Of a stretch of DNA of 64,000 bases, positions 42,919 to 53,073 are shown piece after piece. The DNA is from Trinickia acidisoli. GTDB lineage: Bacteria; Pseudomonadota; Gammaproteobacteria; Burkholderiales; Burkholderiaceae. Under the pieces are notes generated by a model. It was not told the origin of the DNA, did not search any database, and was given only the letters and a program-made list of their open reading frames with translations. Each line of letters starts with the position of its first letter. Position 1 is the first letter of the stretch. Both the position numbers and the translations under genes were made by a program. The DNA lies in NCBI RefSeq assembly GCF_017315725.1, contig NZ_JAFLRG010000001.1, forward strand, positions 186,001 through 250,000. Direction: 5' to 3'.

Positions 42919-45900
42919 CTAGCTCACCACTTCCATCAACTTGCCAAAGCTGTCTACCACGTCGTACTTCACGTTTTCCGGAGCGAAACGGCGATTCATT
43001 TCCTCGAAGAACTTGCGGGCACATTTGATCTTGGTTTTCTCGATTTCCCGCAGTTCCATCGACGACATCGAGCCTTTGGTTTCGGCCACGAAGTAGATGT
43101 GCTTGACCGCGCCTTCCTTGAAGCTGATGGCCCAGTCCGGGTTGTAATCGCCCACCGGCGTGGGGATCAGGAAGCCGCGTGGAAGCTTGGCGTACACAAC
43201 TACGTCGCTGCTGGTATCCAGCTCCTTCACGAAATTGCGCTCGATGTTCGAGTCGGTCAGCACGTAGTCATAGATGTGCCGTTGCAGCTTATCTCCGGTC
43301 TTGCTGAAATCCTGCTTGGTCTGTCCGGCGGTGAAGATGTCGAGATCGAACTTATCCTCGACCGGGTCGTAGGCCAGATGCTCGATGATGACGGTGGCCT
43401 TCTGCTCGTTGATTAGCCGTATGGCCTCGGCGATAAAGCTCTCCGGATTGGTCTTGAACTGTGCGAAGACCGCGACGTTGATCCCCTTGAGGATTTCCGC
43501 CACCGTTCGCCGTGTCAGTTGCGTGCCTTCGGCCAGCTTGCCGATCAGATCGTACTTGACGGCTGAGTGGATTGAGCTCCGATTGGTCTCGGTTTCGGTG
43601 GACTTTAGCTCGAAGGCATTGCCGTCCTTGATCCCGTCGTAACTGACAGCGGCGGCCTGCTCGCCATGCTGGATGGTGTATTGCAGCGGAGTGACGCGCA
43701 GGCTGGAGTCGATTTCCTTTACTGCCTTCTGCACCAGCTCGTCCGAGTCGAACTCGACGCTATAGGCCGCCTTGTGGTTGATGCGGCTCCACAGTGCCTT
43801 GAACTCCTGCTTGTCGAAGTTGGCATTGAGCGGGTTTTTCTTCGGGCGGCGGTCGTCACCGATGTCGGGCAACTGGCTGGCACTGAACACGCTGTCGATG
43901 AGCTGGAACACCTGCTCGGCGTGCGGCCTCAAGTCTTCCGGTAAGTCAGCCAGCGTTCCGGCTTTCTTGGCATCGTGATATGCGGCGGCGATCCGATCTA
44001 AATCGTCGGTGTAGTCATTCTTGACCAGATAGCGATAGATTTGCTTCGCCAGTTGCGGCGTCACCGGCACATCGCCAGCCGGCGTCTTGAGCACCTTGCC
44101 GGTGAAGTATTCCTCGTTCGCCAACCTTGGCCGGGCGGATAGCGAATCGCTGATGTCCTTTTGCAGCGCCGCCACGAAGTCCTTGTAGCTTTCGCTGGCG
44201 ACCACGGTCAGCACGTTCACGTCGTGGACGATGGCAGGGTGATCCACCCGGTCACCTTGCTGATTGACCGACAGGCGCAGGCCGCGCCCTACCTCCTGCC
44301 GCCGCGAGATGGTGTTGTCGCTGTGCTTGAGTGCGCAGATGACGAATACGTTCGGGTTGTCCCAGCCCTCGCGCAGCGCTGAGTGCGAGAAGATGAAGCG
44401 CACTGGCTCGGACAGCGATAGCAGCCGTTCCTTGTCTTTCAGGATCAAGTCGTAGGCATCCACGTCGTCGGACAGGCCAGCATTCTCGCCACGCGTCGCA
44501 ACGTCCGAATCTACCTGGCGCTTGCTCTTCTTGTCGATGGAGAAGTACCCGCTGTGGGTCTTGGCCGCCGAGATGTTTTTCAGGTACTTGACATAGGCCG
44601 TCTCGTCCAGATCGAGCATCTCGTTCAGGTACTCGTTGTATTCTTCCTCGAAGATGCGAGCGTATTCGCCTTTGCCGTCTGCCGTCGTGTAGTCGCGGTA
44701 CTTGACCACCTCGTCGATGAAGAACAGGGTTAGCACCTTCACGCCTTGCTGGAACAGCGCCTGTTCCTTGTCGAAGTGCGCCTTGACCGCCTCCCGAATC
44801 TGGATGCGGCGCAACGCGGCTTCGGTCACATCGCCCAAGGCATCACCCACAGTCAACTCCACCCCATTGGTGAAGCTCAGGGTATCGGTATTGGCGTTGA
44901 TGTCAGAGACAACGAAGCCACGATACTGATCCAGTTCGTTGGAAAATTTCTCGGCGAACAGATTGTCGCCCTTGACGAGCTTGCGCACCACGCGCCTGAT
45001 CTTCCCACCTGCCAGCTTCTGCTCGAACTCCACCCGGGCCTCGGGTGGCTTCTTGGTCGAAATCTCGATGGATTGCAGATAGAGGTAGCCCGCTGTACCC
45101 GCCAGCCCTTTCACCGAAATGCCGCGCACGGCAATCTTCTTTACCAGCTTCTGGTTGTAGGCGTCCAGCGCATCCAACCGGTGAATCTTGTCGTGCGTGG
45201 TCTTGTGCGTGGCTGAGTAGCGCAGCATCACCAATGGCTTGAAATTGACCAGCGAATCCAAGGTCTTGCCGCCTTCCATCTTCTGCGGCTCGTCCAATAT
45301 TAGAATCGGGCGGTTGGCGCTGATAACATCAATTGGTTTGCGTGATTGGAAGTCGTCCAACTCATCGTAGATGCGGCGGTTGTCTTTGCCGGTGGCATTG
45401 AATGCCTGCACGTTGATGACCATAACGTTGATGCCCGCATCCGATGAAAAGCTTTCCAACTGGTGCAACTGTTTAGAGTTGTAGATGAAGAAGCGCGCCT
45501 TCTTCTGATAGCTCTCCAGAAAATGCTCGGCGGTGATCTCCAGCGACTTGCTCACGCCTTCGCGGATAGCAATGCTGGGCACCACGATGATGAACTTGCT
45601 CCAGCCGAACTGTTTGTTCAACTCGAAAATGGTCTTGATGTAGCAGTACGTCTTGCCCGTGCCCGTTTCCATCTCGACATCGAGGTTTACCCGGGCGATC
45701 TTAGTCTTGGCCAGGGCATCGGAGATGGGCAGATTCTGCTGACGCTGTACCCGCTGGATGTTGTCAAGCAGGGCCCTGTCGGAAAGCATCAGATCGGCGT
45801 TCTTGAACCCAGCTTCGAAAAACAGGCTGTCCATCTCAGCCTTGGCCTTACCGGGGTCGATGCGGTAGCTGATCGCCTCATTTGACGCGGGCGGTTGCCC

Positions 45901-45969
45901 TTTGAAGCAGTCCATCACGGCCTGAACGGCGGCGGTCTGGTATGCCTGTGTCTTGAACTTCAGTTTCAT
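42919..45969 (-). CDS. Type III restriction enzyme Res subunit
   Basis: A 1016-residue restriction translocase/nuclease. Helicase motifs: Walker [15 protein letters not shown] (about 100-112), Walker B variant [12 protein letters not shown] (225-234), motif [15 protein letters not shown] and motif [21 protein letters not shown]. The C-terminal PD-(D/E)XK nuclease is [19 protein letters not shown] at about 943-966, complete with Asp, Glu and Lys. With Mod it cuts DNA between two inversely oriented unmethylated sites. It ends a four-gene minus-strand operon, 11 bases after the Mod gene, and appears intact. Confidence 0.95.
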   Translation of the reverse strand: MKLKFKTQAYQTAAVQAVMDCFKGQPPASNEAISYRIDPGKAKAEMDSLFFEAGFKNADLMLSDRALLDNIQRVQRQQNLPISDALAKTKIARVNLDVEMETGTGKTYCYIKTIFELNKQFGWSKFIIVVPSIAIREGVSKSLEITAEHFLESYQKKARFFIYNSKQLHQLESFSSDAGINVMVINVQAFNATGKDNRRIYDELDDFQSRKPIDVISANRPILILDEPQKMEGGKTLDSLVNFKPLVMLRYSATHKTTHDKIHRLDALDAYNQKLVKKIAVRGISVKGLAGTAGYLYLQSIEISTKKPPEARVEFEQKLAGGKIRRVVRKLVKGDNLFAEKFSNELDQYRGFVVSDINANTDTLSFTNGVELTVGDALGDVTEAALRRIQIREAVKAHFDKEQALFQQGVKVLTLFFIDEVVKYRDYTTADGKGEYARIFEEEYNEYLNEMLDLDETAYVKYLKNISAAKTHSGYFSIDKKSKRQVDSDVATRGENAGLSDDVDAYDLILKDKERLLSLSEPVRFIFSHSALREGWDNPNVFVICALKHSDNTISRRQEVGRGLRLSVNQQGDRVDHPAIVHDVNVLTVVASESYKDFVAALQKDISDSLSARPRLANEEYFTGKVLKTPAGDVPVTPQLAKQIYRYLVKNDYTDDLDRIAAAYHDAKKAGTLADLPEDLRPHAEQVFQLIDSVFSASQLPDIGDDRRPKKNPLNANFDKQEFKALWSRINHKAAYSVEFDSDELVQKAVKEIDSSLRVTPLQYTIQHGEQAAAVSYDGIKDGNAFELKSTETETNRSSIHSAVKYDLIGKLAEGTQLTRRTVAEILKGINVAVFAQFKTNPESFIAEAIRLINEQKATVIIEHLAYDPVEDKFDLDIFTAGQTKQDFSKTGDKLQRHIYDYVLTDSNIERNFVKELDTSSDVVVYAKLPRGFLIPTPVGDYNPDWAISFKEGAVKHIYFVAETKGSMSSMELREIEKTKIKCARKFFEEMNRRFAPENVKYDVVDSFGKLMEVVS

Positions 45970-45980
45970 CGCGGTGCCCG

Positions 45981-47864
45981 TCAGATGCTCTTCACTTCAG
46001 TGGAAGGCGACAGCAGCTTGAAGATTTGCTCCACGTTGATCTTGGTCGCACTGTCCTTGAACCCGGCGTCGCGGAACACCACGCGCAGCGGTTTCGCCAT
46101 GGCCAACTCTTTAACGAAGGGTTCGTCGATCCCGCCATTGGCATCAAAGCAAGCGGCCAACGTGTCGCCATCGACGAAGAACGCATCCTTGCCGTGGATG
46201 TCCTTCTTTTCGATAGGCAAGGCGAGGTCAATCCCCCAGTCCAGCATCACCTGAAACAGGAGGTCTTCCGCGGTGCGGTCGGGCTTGATGTTGTCTACGA
46301 ATAGATCAAGGTTGGCCTTGTCTAACACATCAGGCGCGTAATAGATATCGGACATGTTCGAGGTGTCGATCTTGAGGACGCGGAAACCGACGTCTTTGTT
46401 CCACGTTTCGCTCGCTTCGCGACCTCGCGCCCGTCGCCCAGCCAACCGGATGCGATCCATAGCCAGATCCGAGATAGTCCTATAGCCGACCTTGTAGGCT
46501 TCGCTCTCCGTGCTCAGAATTTCGGGAAGCTGGACCAGAATGAATCGCCGATTTTTTCCGTCGACTGCATTTAATTCGAGCATCGCCTCTGCCGTCGTTG
46601 CTGAACCGGCGAAGAAATCCAACACGATCCCGTCATCGCAAGCGAGTTGAATGAGCGTTTGAATCAATCCGACGGGCTTTGGTGTGTCGAAAACCGATTT
46701 TTCGGAGAACAACTCCTTGAGAATGTTTTTGGCACTCTCGTTAGTGCCGACTTCCTCTGCGAACAGGATGCTCTCCGGAGTAAGACCCCGGTCTTTGGCC
46801 TCAAGATAGGTCTTGACACGAGGAACGCCGTTCCCGTCCTTGCCGAACCATATCTTGCCGTCGGCGATTTCCCTGTTCATTACCTTCTGGGTGTAGAGCC
46901 AGCACCGGCCGCTTTCAAGTTCGTGCCGCTTCCCATTCGGAGCAGTCAGCACGTAAAACTGGTCCTTGGTGCCGTGTCCGGCCTGAGCTGTAGCTGGGTC
47001 AGACTTCCAAGGCCCGCGCGGATCGTTGTCTGGGTTCTTGTAGTTCGCCAGCGCCTTTGCCGACATGGGCAACTGCTTGAGAGGGCGCACTCCCTGTACT
47101 TGACGCTTTGAGTAGCAAACAACATAGTCGTGCCGAGACGAAACAACCTTTCGGTTTTCTCTATTCGTTCGCTTCTCCCACACGAAGTTCGCGACGAAGT
47201 TATCCTCACCGAATATCTCATCGCAAAGGCGAACGAGATTCGCAACCTCGTTGTCGTCAGCGGAGATGAAAATAACCCCATCGTCAGACAAAAGATTTCT
47301 CGTAAGCTTGATCCGGGGATAGATCATCGACAACCAATCAGAGTGAAAGCGCCCGTTAGTATCTACATTTGCGACTAGCCGAGCCCCGCCGTCACCGATT
47401 TGATTGGAGCGAGCCAGAAAGGATTGCGCATCTTCCGCGAAATCGTCGCGGTAGACGAAATCGTTCCCTGTGTTGTACGGAGGGTCGATATAAACCATCT
47501 TGACCTTACCAAGGTACGTTTCCTGCAACAGTTTCAACGTATCGAGGTTGTCCCCTTCAATGAACAGATTCTTCGTCGTGTCGAAATCCTCGCTCTCTTT
47601 GCGCGCCGGACGCAGGGTCTTGGCAACCGGGGCATTAGCCGTTAGTAGGGCCTCACGCTTGCCGGGCCAGCTCAGTTGGTAGCGTTCCTGCGGGCCTTCG
47701 ACAACGGATGCCGAAAGCTCCTGCTTGAGCTGGTCGAAATCCACCACCAGCCTCACGCTGCCGTCTTCTCCTTGGGCTTCTGTCACGCAGCCGGGAAACA
47801 ACTCGCGGATGCGCTCGATGTTGTCTTCGGCCAGGCTGGGTGAATGCATTTTAAGTTTTTCCAT
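45981..47864 (-). CDS. Type III DNA-methyltransferase Mod subunit
   Basis: A beta-class adenine methyltransferase of 627 residues. Motif [11 protein letters not shown] lies at 127-135 and motif [17 protein letters not shown] at 415-430, the order of beta-class enzymes; the target-recognition region is between (about 230-390). I start at 47864, where [15 protein letters not shown] matches relatives and AGGACGAG lies just upstream; ATGs at 47882 and 47906 are in frame, the latter overlapping the DUF4391 stop. No simple repeats for phase variation are seen. It modifies host DNA and guides Res. Confidence 0.95.
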   Translation of the reverse strand: MEKLKMHSPSLAEDNIERIRELFPGCVTEAQGEDGSVRLVVDFDQLKQELSASVVEGPQERYQLSWPGKREALLTANAPVAKTLRPARKESEDFDTTKNLFIEGDNLDTLKLLQETYLGKVKMVYIDPPYNTGNDFVYRDDFAEDAQSFLARSNQIGDGGARLVANVDTNGRFHSDWLSMIYPRIKLTRNLLSDDGVIFISADDNEVANLVRLCDEIFGEDNFVANFVWEKRTNRENRKVVSSRHDYVVCYSKRQVQGVRPLKQLPMSAKALANYKNPDNDPRGPWKSDPATAQAGHGTKDQFYVLTAPNGKRHELESGRCWLYTQKVMNREIADGKIWFGKDGNGVPRVKTYLEAKDRGLTPESILFAEEVGTNESAKNILKELFSEKSVFDTPKPVGLIQTLIQLACDDGIVLDFFAGSATTAEAMLELNAVDGKNRRFILVQLPEILSTESEAYKVGYRTISDLAMDRIRLAGRRARGREASETWNKDVGFRVLKIDTSNMSDIYYAPDVLDKANLDLFVDNIKPDRTAEDLLFQVMLDWGIDLALPIEKKDIHGKDAFFVDGDTLAACFDANGGIDEPFVKELAMAKPLRVVFRDAGFKDSATKINVEQIFKLLSPSTEVKSI

Positions 47865-47902
47865 CTTCTCGTCCTGAATCATTGTCCTGCGACCGCCGAG
47901 GG

Positions 47903-48592
47903 TCATCGTCTGACTTCTTCTAGTTCGGATTTGAGTTGTCGCACGGCGGCGTTAATCTCCACTTTGCGATTGAATTGTTTTTCCTTCGCCAGCAGGGCCA
48001 TAGTCTTGTCCAGCTCGCGCTGCTTGGCCTGCGCCAGCTCCACGCGCGCCACCAGATCGACCAGCGATTCCTGTGACCGCACGGACAAGGGAATCAGCCG
48101 ATGCAGCAGTTGCTCGTACAGTCCGCCCATGTGCAGGGCCACGGGCATGACCGTGCGCGGGCATCCGATTGGCAGCCAGTCCGTCGCAAAGTAGTCGGAA
48201 AGCACCCAGCGGCCGGCGTCGGATTCACTAGGCCGCTTGTAGGCGGCGATTACCTGCGTTCTGCCATCGAAGGTCAGCTCGAACAGGATGGGAAATGGGA
48301 TGGCTCCGTCGATGCAGCGCAGCACTTCGTGGCGCAGTTCCGGGGTCTTGAGCTGGAGGGCGAACACCTGAATCTCCGGCACGCCGGGGCGCGCGGGCAG
48401 ACGGAGTGTTTCCGGGGCTAGCTTGAATGCCCAAACTATCTGCTCCACCTGCTTGACGAACAGGTCTTTCAACCGGGCATTGGCGCCGCTATGCTCGTAC
48501 ACTTTGTTCTTCGGTAGCGTGCGGCCAAAGGCGGCCTGCGAGGGATACGCGATGAACGCCGGGTGCTGCGATGTGAGGCGAGCTTCGGTCAT
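47903..48592 (-). CDS. DUF4391-domain protein of the type III operon
   Basis: A 229-residue protein of the DUF4391 family, which commonly lies in type III restriction operons. Visible features are FIAYPSQAAFGRTLPKNKVYEH at the N-terminus, LPARPGVPEIQVFALQL, VIAAYKRPSE and a C-terminal coiled coil (RVELAQAKQRELDKTMALLA). Its role is not known; it may help assemble the helicase with Mod/Res. It overlaps the helicase stop by four bases and reaches the Mod start region, so all three are coupled. Confidence 0.85.
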   Translation of the reverse strand: MTEARLTSQHPAFIAYPSQAAFGRTLPKNKVYEHSGANARLKDLFVKQVEQIVWAFKLAPETLRLPARPGVPEIQVFALQLKTPELRHEVLRCIDGAIPFPILFELTFDGRTQVIAAYKRPSESDAGRWVLSDYFATDWLPIGCPRTVMPVALHMGGLYEQLLHRLIPLSVRSQESLVDLVARVELAQAKQRELDKTMALLAKEKQFNRKVEINAAVRQLKSELEEVRR

Positions 48593-51500
48593 TCGGCCTC
48601 CTGTATCACCAGAAAGGCGATCAGCTCGAAGTCGTCCAGCCCATTGATAGTGTGCGTGAGCGCCGTGGTTTTGCCGCCGGTGAATAGGCTGTCGAGGTCT
48701 TTCTCTTCCTTCACCTCGATCATCGAGCGGATCGCCTTGCTCAAGAGGCCGGAGTACGGCTGCATCCTGCGACCGTCTGCAGTGGCCTTGTTGAAACGTT
48801 GGCAGGCGTCGGCAATCGGTTCCGCTTGTCCCTTGCAGCAGGTGCGTGCCAGATCGAGCAGGCGCTTGACTTCGGTGTGGTCGTGGACGATCTCGCCGTC
48901 GTTGTTGATGTAAACGAGGTAGTACGGGTGCAGCCGGTTGTGCTGGGGCAGATTCGCGGGCGGGTTCACGCCCGAATTGCGATTGCGCAGCGTGAAGATG
49001 ACGCCGGGCGCGAGGCCCAAATCGGAGTTAGCAGGCACGATGGCGTGCAGGCCGTTGGGCGACCTGTCGAGTTCACCGTGGGTCTTGACGTAGTTCAGCA
49101 AGTCCATGCGGAAGTCGTTGAGGCCGAGGTCGGTTATGGAGACGCCGGTCTTCAGGTCTTCCAACTCGATGACTTCCTCCTGCAGGCGGCGCAGTTGTTC
49201 CTTGCGGTAGGACATGTCGTTGGCCTGCGCGGAGATGACGTTGTCGTCGCCAGTGGCGGACACATCCACAATCATCATCCGGTTCTCGACACGCTCTTTG
49301 AGGTTGATGTATTCGTCCAGCGAGATGTCGGGCCAGTAGTTCACCAATTGGATGCTACGGTTAGGCGAGCCAATGCGATCCACGCGCCCGAACCGCTGGA
49401 TGATGCGCACCGGGTTCCAGTGGATGTCGTAGTTGATGACGTAGTCACAATCCTGAAGGTTTTGGCCTTCGGAGATGCAGTCGGTGCCGACGAGTACGTC
49501 GATTTCCGCCGGTTCGTTTGGCAGCACGATGGCCTTCTCTTTGGAACGCGGCGAGAATAGCGTCAATAGTTCCTGAAAGTCATATGCCCTGGGCAAGGTG
49601 GATTTGGGTCGGTCGCTGCCCGTAACCTTGCCGGTGTGCAGTTTCTGGCTAGCCAGCAGTTCTGGCGAGAGGTTGGCGTAGAGATAGTCTGCCGTGTCCG
49701 CGAAGGCGGTGAAGATCAGCACCTTGCGATTGCCGGGGTTGATGGGGTTCGCGATCTTCTCCAGCACAAGGGCTTTGAGGTGCTGGAGCTTGGCGTCGTC
49801 GGCTGGGGTAATCTTGGACATCGATGCCAGCAGCGCCTCGATGTTGGCGAGATCGACCTTGAGGTCGTGTTCCCACGAGGGCAAGTCCATGTCGGCCAGA
49901 TTGATCTTGACCTTCCCGCCGATGTCACTGCCCTGATCGAGTTCATCGAGCAGGTCGTCTTCCTCGGTGTCGAGGTCTTCCAATACTTCGGTCAAGTCCG
50001 CCACACTGGCAGCGCTGCCGGTCTGTTTGTGGCCAGCAATCTTCTCCAGCGCGTTCTGATGATTGGCTTGCAGGGATTGCAACGTGAGACGGAATGACTG
50101 GACTGAGCTTTCCAGCCGCTTGAGCAGGTTCACGGTCATCAAGCGTTGCAGGCCGCTTTCACGGCCTTCCAGACTCAGGTTGCCCTTCTCGTCGCCAGAT
50201 TGCGCGTTGTAGCGATCGATGTATTGCTGCCGTTTGCTTGCAAAGATGTATTTGGCCGGTGCATACACCGCCAGCATGAGTTTGGTCAGCTGTTCGAAAA
50301 TCTCGTTAAAATTCATCACGTCTGACCGCGTGGTCAAGGCGCAATGGAACGACAAGGGCTTGCGGCGTTCGGGAAAATGCCCGATGTCCTTGGTGTCGTA
50401 AAAGGTCTGGATGTGCCTGCGCGAGCGCGCGATGGTTACGCTGTCCAGCAGTTCGAAGAAATCGAAGTCCAGCGCATCCAGGATCGCCCGCGGCGTGCGT
50501 TCTTCTGGTGGCAGCTTCGACCATGCATTGAATGCCTTTTGCGCGTTGCGGAAAACTTCCTCCACCGATTTGCTGGTGCGCAGCTTCTTGCTGAGGTTTT
50601 CCGAATCGCCTTCGTAGGCTAGTGCAAGCTGGTTACGCAGGTCGGTGAAGCGATTGTTGACCGGCGTGGCCGAGAGCATCAGCACTTTGGTCTTTACGCC
50701 TTCGCGGATGACCTTGTTCATCAGCTTCTGGTAGCGAGTTTCCTTGTCCTTGTAGGCGTCGTCGTTGCGGAAGTTGTGCGATTCGTCAATGACGACGAGA
50801 TCGTAGTTGCCCCAGTTGATACGGTTGAGCGGTGTGCCGAAGGATTCGCCGCTCGTGCGGCTCAAATCCGTGTGACAGAGGACGTCGTAGCTGAAGCGGT
50901 CGCGGGCGAAGACGTTGGTCTTGAGGTTGCGGTTGTAGTTGAGCCAGTTGTCTGCCAGCTTCTTCGGGCACAGCAGCAGCACCGACCGATTGCGCAACTC
51001 GTAATACTTGATGACCGCGAGCGCGGTGAAGGTTTTGCCGAGGCCAACACTGTCAGCGAGGATGCAGCCGCTGTAGGTTTCCAGCTTGTTGATGATGCCG
51101 GTGGCCGCGTCTTTCTGGTAGTTGAAGAGCTTGTTCCAGATCAGCGTGTCCTGATAGCCCGTGCGGTCGTTGGGCAGGACGTCTTCGCTAATGTCGTCGA
51201 GAAACTCGTTGAAGATGTTGTAGAGCATCAGGAAGTAGATGCCTTCCGGAGAGTTCTCCTGATACACCGAAGCGATGTGGTCGCAGATCTGCGCGGTGAC
51301 GTCCTCGAGCTTCCCCGGATCGTTCCAGATCTGATCGAACAGGCTCAGGTAGGTGGTCGTGAAGCCCGGCTCATCCATCTTGTTGACCAGATTGGAAACG
51401 GCGTTGCCCTGCTGGTAGCCTAGATCGACGGCGGTGAAGCCATGCAGCGGCAGGTAGGCGGCGCTCGCTTCCGCCGACTGCACGCAGGCGAACTGCTGCA

Positions 51501-51879
51501 TCGGGGCCTTGCTACGGTTGCTGCGGAACTTTGCCTTGCGACGCAGCCAGTCAGCGCATTCCTTCGCGATGGCGCGCTGCGTGAGCTGGTTGCGAAGTTG
51601 GATCTCGAACTCGCTGCCGTAGAGGCTGCGCTCGCGGTCGAGCTTGGGAATGTGAAACTCCCGGCGCTCGCGGCGAATCTTGTCGGTCACTTCATCCGCG
51701 ACGAAGGTGGGCGCAGTGAAGATGAAGCTCAGTTCCTCGATCTTCTCCAGCTCTGCCTTCAACGACTCGTAGGCGTACATCGAGAAGCAGGAGGCTGCGA
51801 CTTTCAGCTTTGCGCCGGGCAGGAGAGTCTGCTTCAGGTCGTCACCGAGCAGACGGTTGATGTTGTCGATGATCTCCAT
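48589..51879 (-). CDS. SNF2-like helicase with PLD-type N-terminal domain
   Basis: A 1096-residue DEAD/SNF2 helicase. Residues 1-130 resemble a phospholipase-D-like N-terminal domain without a clear HKD motif. Helicase motifs: Walker A ADSVGLGKTFTAL (275-287), motif II VVIDESHNFRN (DESH at 365-368), motif III MLSATPVNN, and C-lobe motifs VLVGTDCISEGQNLQDCDYV and IQRFGRVDRIGSPN. An acidic insert (LEDLDTEEDDLLDELDQ) sits between the lobes. It is the first long gene of the operon with DUF4391, Mod and Res, so it probably translocates on or remodels DNA in the same defence. Confidence 0.88.
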   Translation of the reverse strand: MEIIDNINRLLGDDLKQTLLPGAKLKVAASCFSMYAYESLKAELEKIEELSFIFTAPTFVADEVTDKIRRERREFHIPKLDRERSLYGSEFEIQLRNQLTQRAIAKECADWLRRKAKFRSNRSKAPMQQFACVQSAEASAAYLPLHGFTAVDLGYQQGNAVSNLVNKMDEPGFTTTYLSLFDQIWNDPGKLEDVTAQICDHIASVYQENSPEGIYFLMLYNIFNEFLDDISEDVLPNDRTGYQDTLIWNKLFNYQKDAATGIINKLETYSGCILADSVGLGKTFTALAVIKYYELRNRSVLLLCPKKLADNWLNYNRNLKTNVFARDRFSYDVLCHTDLSRTSGESFGTPLNRINWGNYDLVVIDESHNFRNDDAYKDKETRYQKLMNKVIREGVKTKVLMLSATPVNNRFTDLRNQLALAYEGDSENLSKKLRTSKSVEEVFRNAQKAFNAWSKLPPEERTPRAILDALDFDFFELLDSVTIARSRRHIQTFYDTKDIGHFPERRKPLSFHCALTTRSDVMNFNEIFEQLTKLMLAVYAPAKYIFASKRQQYIDRYNAQSGDEKGNLSLEGRESGLQRLMTVNLLKRLESSVQSFRLTLQSLQANHQNALEKIAGHKQTGSAASVADLTEVLEDLDTEEDDLLDELDQGSDIGGKVKINLADMDLPSWEHDLKVDLANIEALLASMSKITPADDAKLQHLKALVLEKIANPINPGNRKVLIFTAFADTADYLYANLSPELLASQKLHTGKVTGSDRPKSTLPRAYDFQELLTLFSPRSKEKAIVLPNEPAEIDVLVGTDCISEGQNLQDCDYVINYDIHWNPVRIIQRFGRVDRIGSPNRSIQLVNYWPDISLDEYINLKERVENRMMIVDVSATGDDNVISAQANDMSYRKEQLRRLQEEVIELEDLKTGVSITDLGLNDFRMDLLNYVKTHGELDRSPNGLHAIVPANSDLGLAPGVIFTLRNRNSGVNPPANLPQHNRLHPYYLVYINNDGEIVHDHTEVKRLLDLARTCCKGQAEPIADACQRFNKATADGRRMQPYSGLLSKAIRSMIEVKEEKDLDSLFTGGKTTALTHTINGLDDFELIAFLVIQEAE

Positions 51880-51916
51880 CAGGCACTCGTCCTCGAGGGG
51901 AAAGCCGGGCGGGCAC

Positions 51917-52117
51917 TCATTTCACCTCCGGCTTCTTCGACTGGGCCGCAATCCAGCCGTTGATGTCAGCCGTCCGGAAGCGCCACGTCCCGCCGACCTT
52001 GAAGGCCGGGATCTTCTTGGCCGCCGCCAGACGGTAGATCGTCCGTTCCGTGACCTTCAGGTACTCGGCAACTTCCTTGATGGTGAGGATTCCGCCTTCG
52101 CTGTTGTTCGTGGGCAT
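51917..52117 (-). CDS. Excisionase-type helix-turn-helix protein
   Basis: A 66-residue MerR-like/HTH_17 protein: ILTIKEVAEYLKVTERTIYR and KIPAFKVGGTWRFRTADIN give the helix-turn-helix and wing. The start at 52117 (MPTNNSEGG) begins just before the domain; the longer frame to 52189 is not needed. No Shine-Dalgarno is visible, so the transcript may be nearly leaderless. It sits 37 bases upstream of the helicase gene on the same strand, so it could repress or license the operon. No integrase is near. Confidence 0.82.
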   Translation of the reverse strand: MPTNNSEGGILTIKEVAEYLKVTERTIYRLAAAKKIPAFKVGGTWRFRTADINGWIAAQSKKPEVK

Positions 52118-52153
52118 TGGTACGGCCGATCCGTGGTAAAAGACGACAGGATA

Positions 52154-52252
52154 ATGCAGAATTTTCCTATTGACGACCAGGAGCGGCACAATGCGGAGAC
52201 ACTACGACAGGTACTGCCGGGTGAGTGTCTTGGCTGGGTTCGCGCTGCATAA
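52154..52252 (+). CDS. Possible 32-residue ORF divergent from the HTH gene
   Basis: An ATG at 52154 with AGGA four bases upstream opens MQNFPIDDQERHNAETLRQV to a stop at 52252. Composition is protein-like and it starts 36 bases from the HTH gene start in the opposite direction. It may be a real small protein or the 5' end of a lost gene; I do not recognise it. Confidence 0.3.
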   Translation: MQNFPIDDQERHNAETLRQVLPGECLGWVRAA

Positions 52253-52482
52253 AACGCCAGCGTATGGCGGCCCACCTTAAACACGGCGCGCGAGGAAATT
52301 CACAGCGGAGCGTGGAGACGGGGAGAGCTTGAATGCCGCGGCGCCTTGCGGTGGCTCGTGACGTTGCTGTCGACTTCGCCGGCCCCGCGGCATTGCAGGC
52401 GGAACAGAAGTTTGCGATTTACAGAAGTCGGCGTCGACGTCGATGCGTGCTAGGGCGACTCGGAAGCGAAGCCAGTTCAGCA

Positions 52483-52632
52483 TTAGCTGCAGGTAGCTAG
52501 ACGTACTCGAAGATCATTGACGGTTGCGTTGGGTGGGCCTTGCCAAGCGGCCGATGCGCCGTACTGTTCCCATGCTTCGCCGACTGTCACGTCCTGGCGT
52601 TTCTTGGTGGCTTGCCACCCAACCCGACTGGC
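52483..52632 (-). pseudogene. Protein-like relic of an unidentified gene
   Basis: The 49 codons between stops read VGWQATKKRQDVTVGEAWEQ, then ASAAWQGPPNATVNDLRVRL. This looks like real protein composition but has no start codon. It is probably the C-terminal fragment of a decayed gene. The rest of 52253-52674 holds nothing I can support. Confidence 0.35.
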
Positions 52633-52674
52633 TTAGAAGGCTTTCCGTTTGCTCCTGCCGATAGTCGCGCAACT

Positions 52675-53073
52675 CTACTCCGGCGCTATCAACGAAAGCC
52701 GCGACCGAATCTTCAGCCACCGATCACTCACCACGTTCGGCAGCGCCCCGGATGCGACAAAGCGCGCCAAAATCCGCAACAACCCCGCCCTCTCGCGCGC
52801 AAGATAAGCCCGCACATCTTTCACAACCGCCTCCCGCGCCCACCCTTCCATTTCCGGCACGGCGAGCGGAGAGAGATTGCTACGAAAAACCGGCGCAACT
52901 TCCTCGCGAAGCATCTTCTCCAGTTCGTCGAGCGAATACCCAGACTGACGTAGCGTTTCCGCGATCGCTTCGTAGTCGTAGTCCTGCAACTCTTTGCCGA
53001 CAAACAGTTCGGAGAGCGCTTCCCACACCGGAGCGCGCCGTTCGAGGTTCAACGGTTCCGTCACGGCGATCAC
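52675..53073 (-). CDS. DUF7079-like small protein, candidate immunity protein
   Basis: A 132-residue acidic, helical protein: RAPVWEALSELFVGKELQDYDYEAIAETL, DELEKMLREEVAPVFRSNL and RAYLARERAGLLRILARFV. It resembles small Burkholderia proteins grouped as DUF7079. The start overlaps the stop of the upstream membrane-active-looking protein by four bases, which makes a toxin-immunity pair attractive. Nothing in the sequence identifies a biochemical activity. Confidence 0.7.
   Translation of the reverse strand: MIAVTEPLNLERRAPVWEALSELFVGKELQDYDYEAIAETLRQSGYSLDELEKMLREEVAPVFRSNLSPLAVPEMEGWAREAVVKDVRAYLARERAGLLRILARFVASGALPNVVSDRWLKIRSRLSLIAPE

Noticed and set aside
51917..52117. Phage excisionase marking a prophage
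   Set aside because: No integrase or phage structural genes nearby; the gene heads a restriction operon instead.
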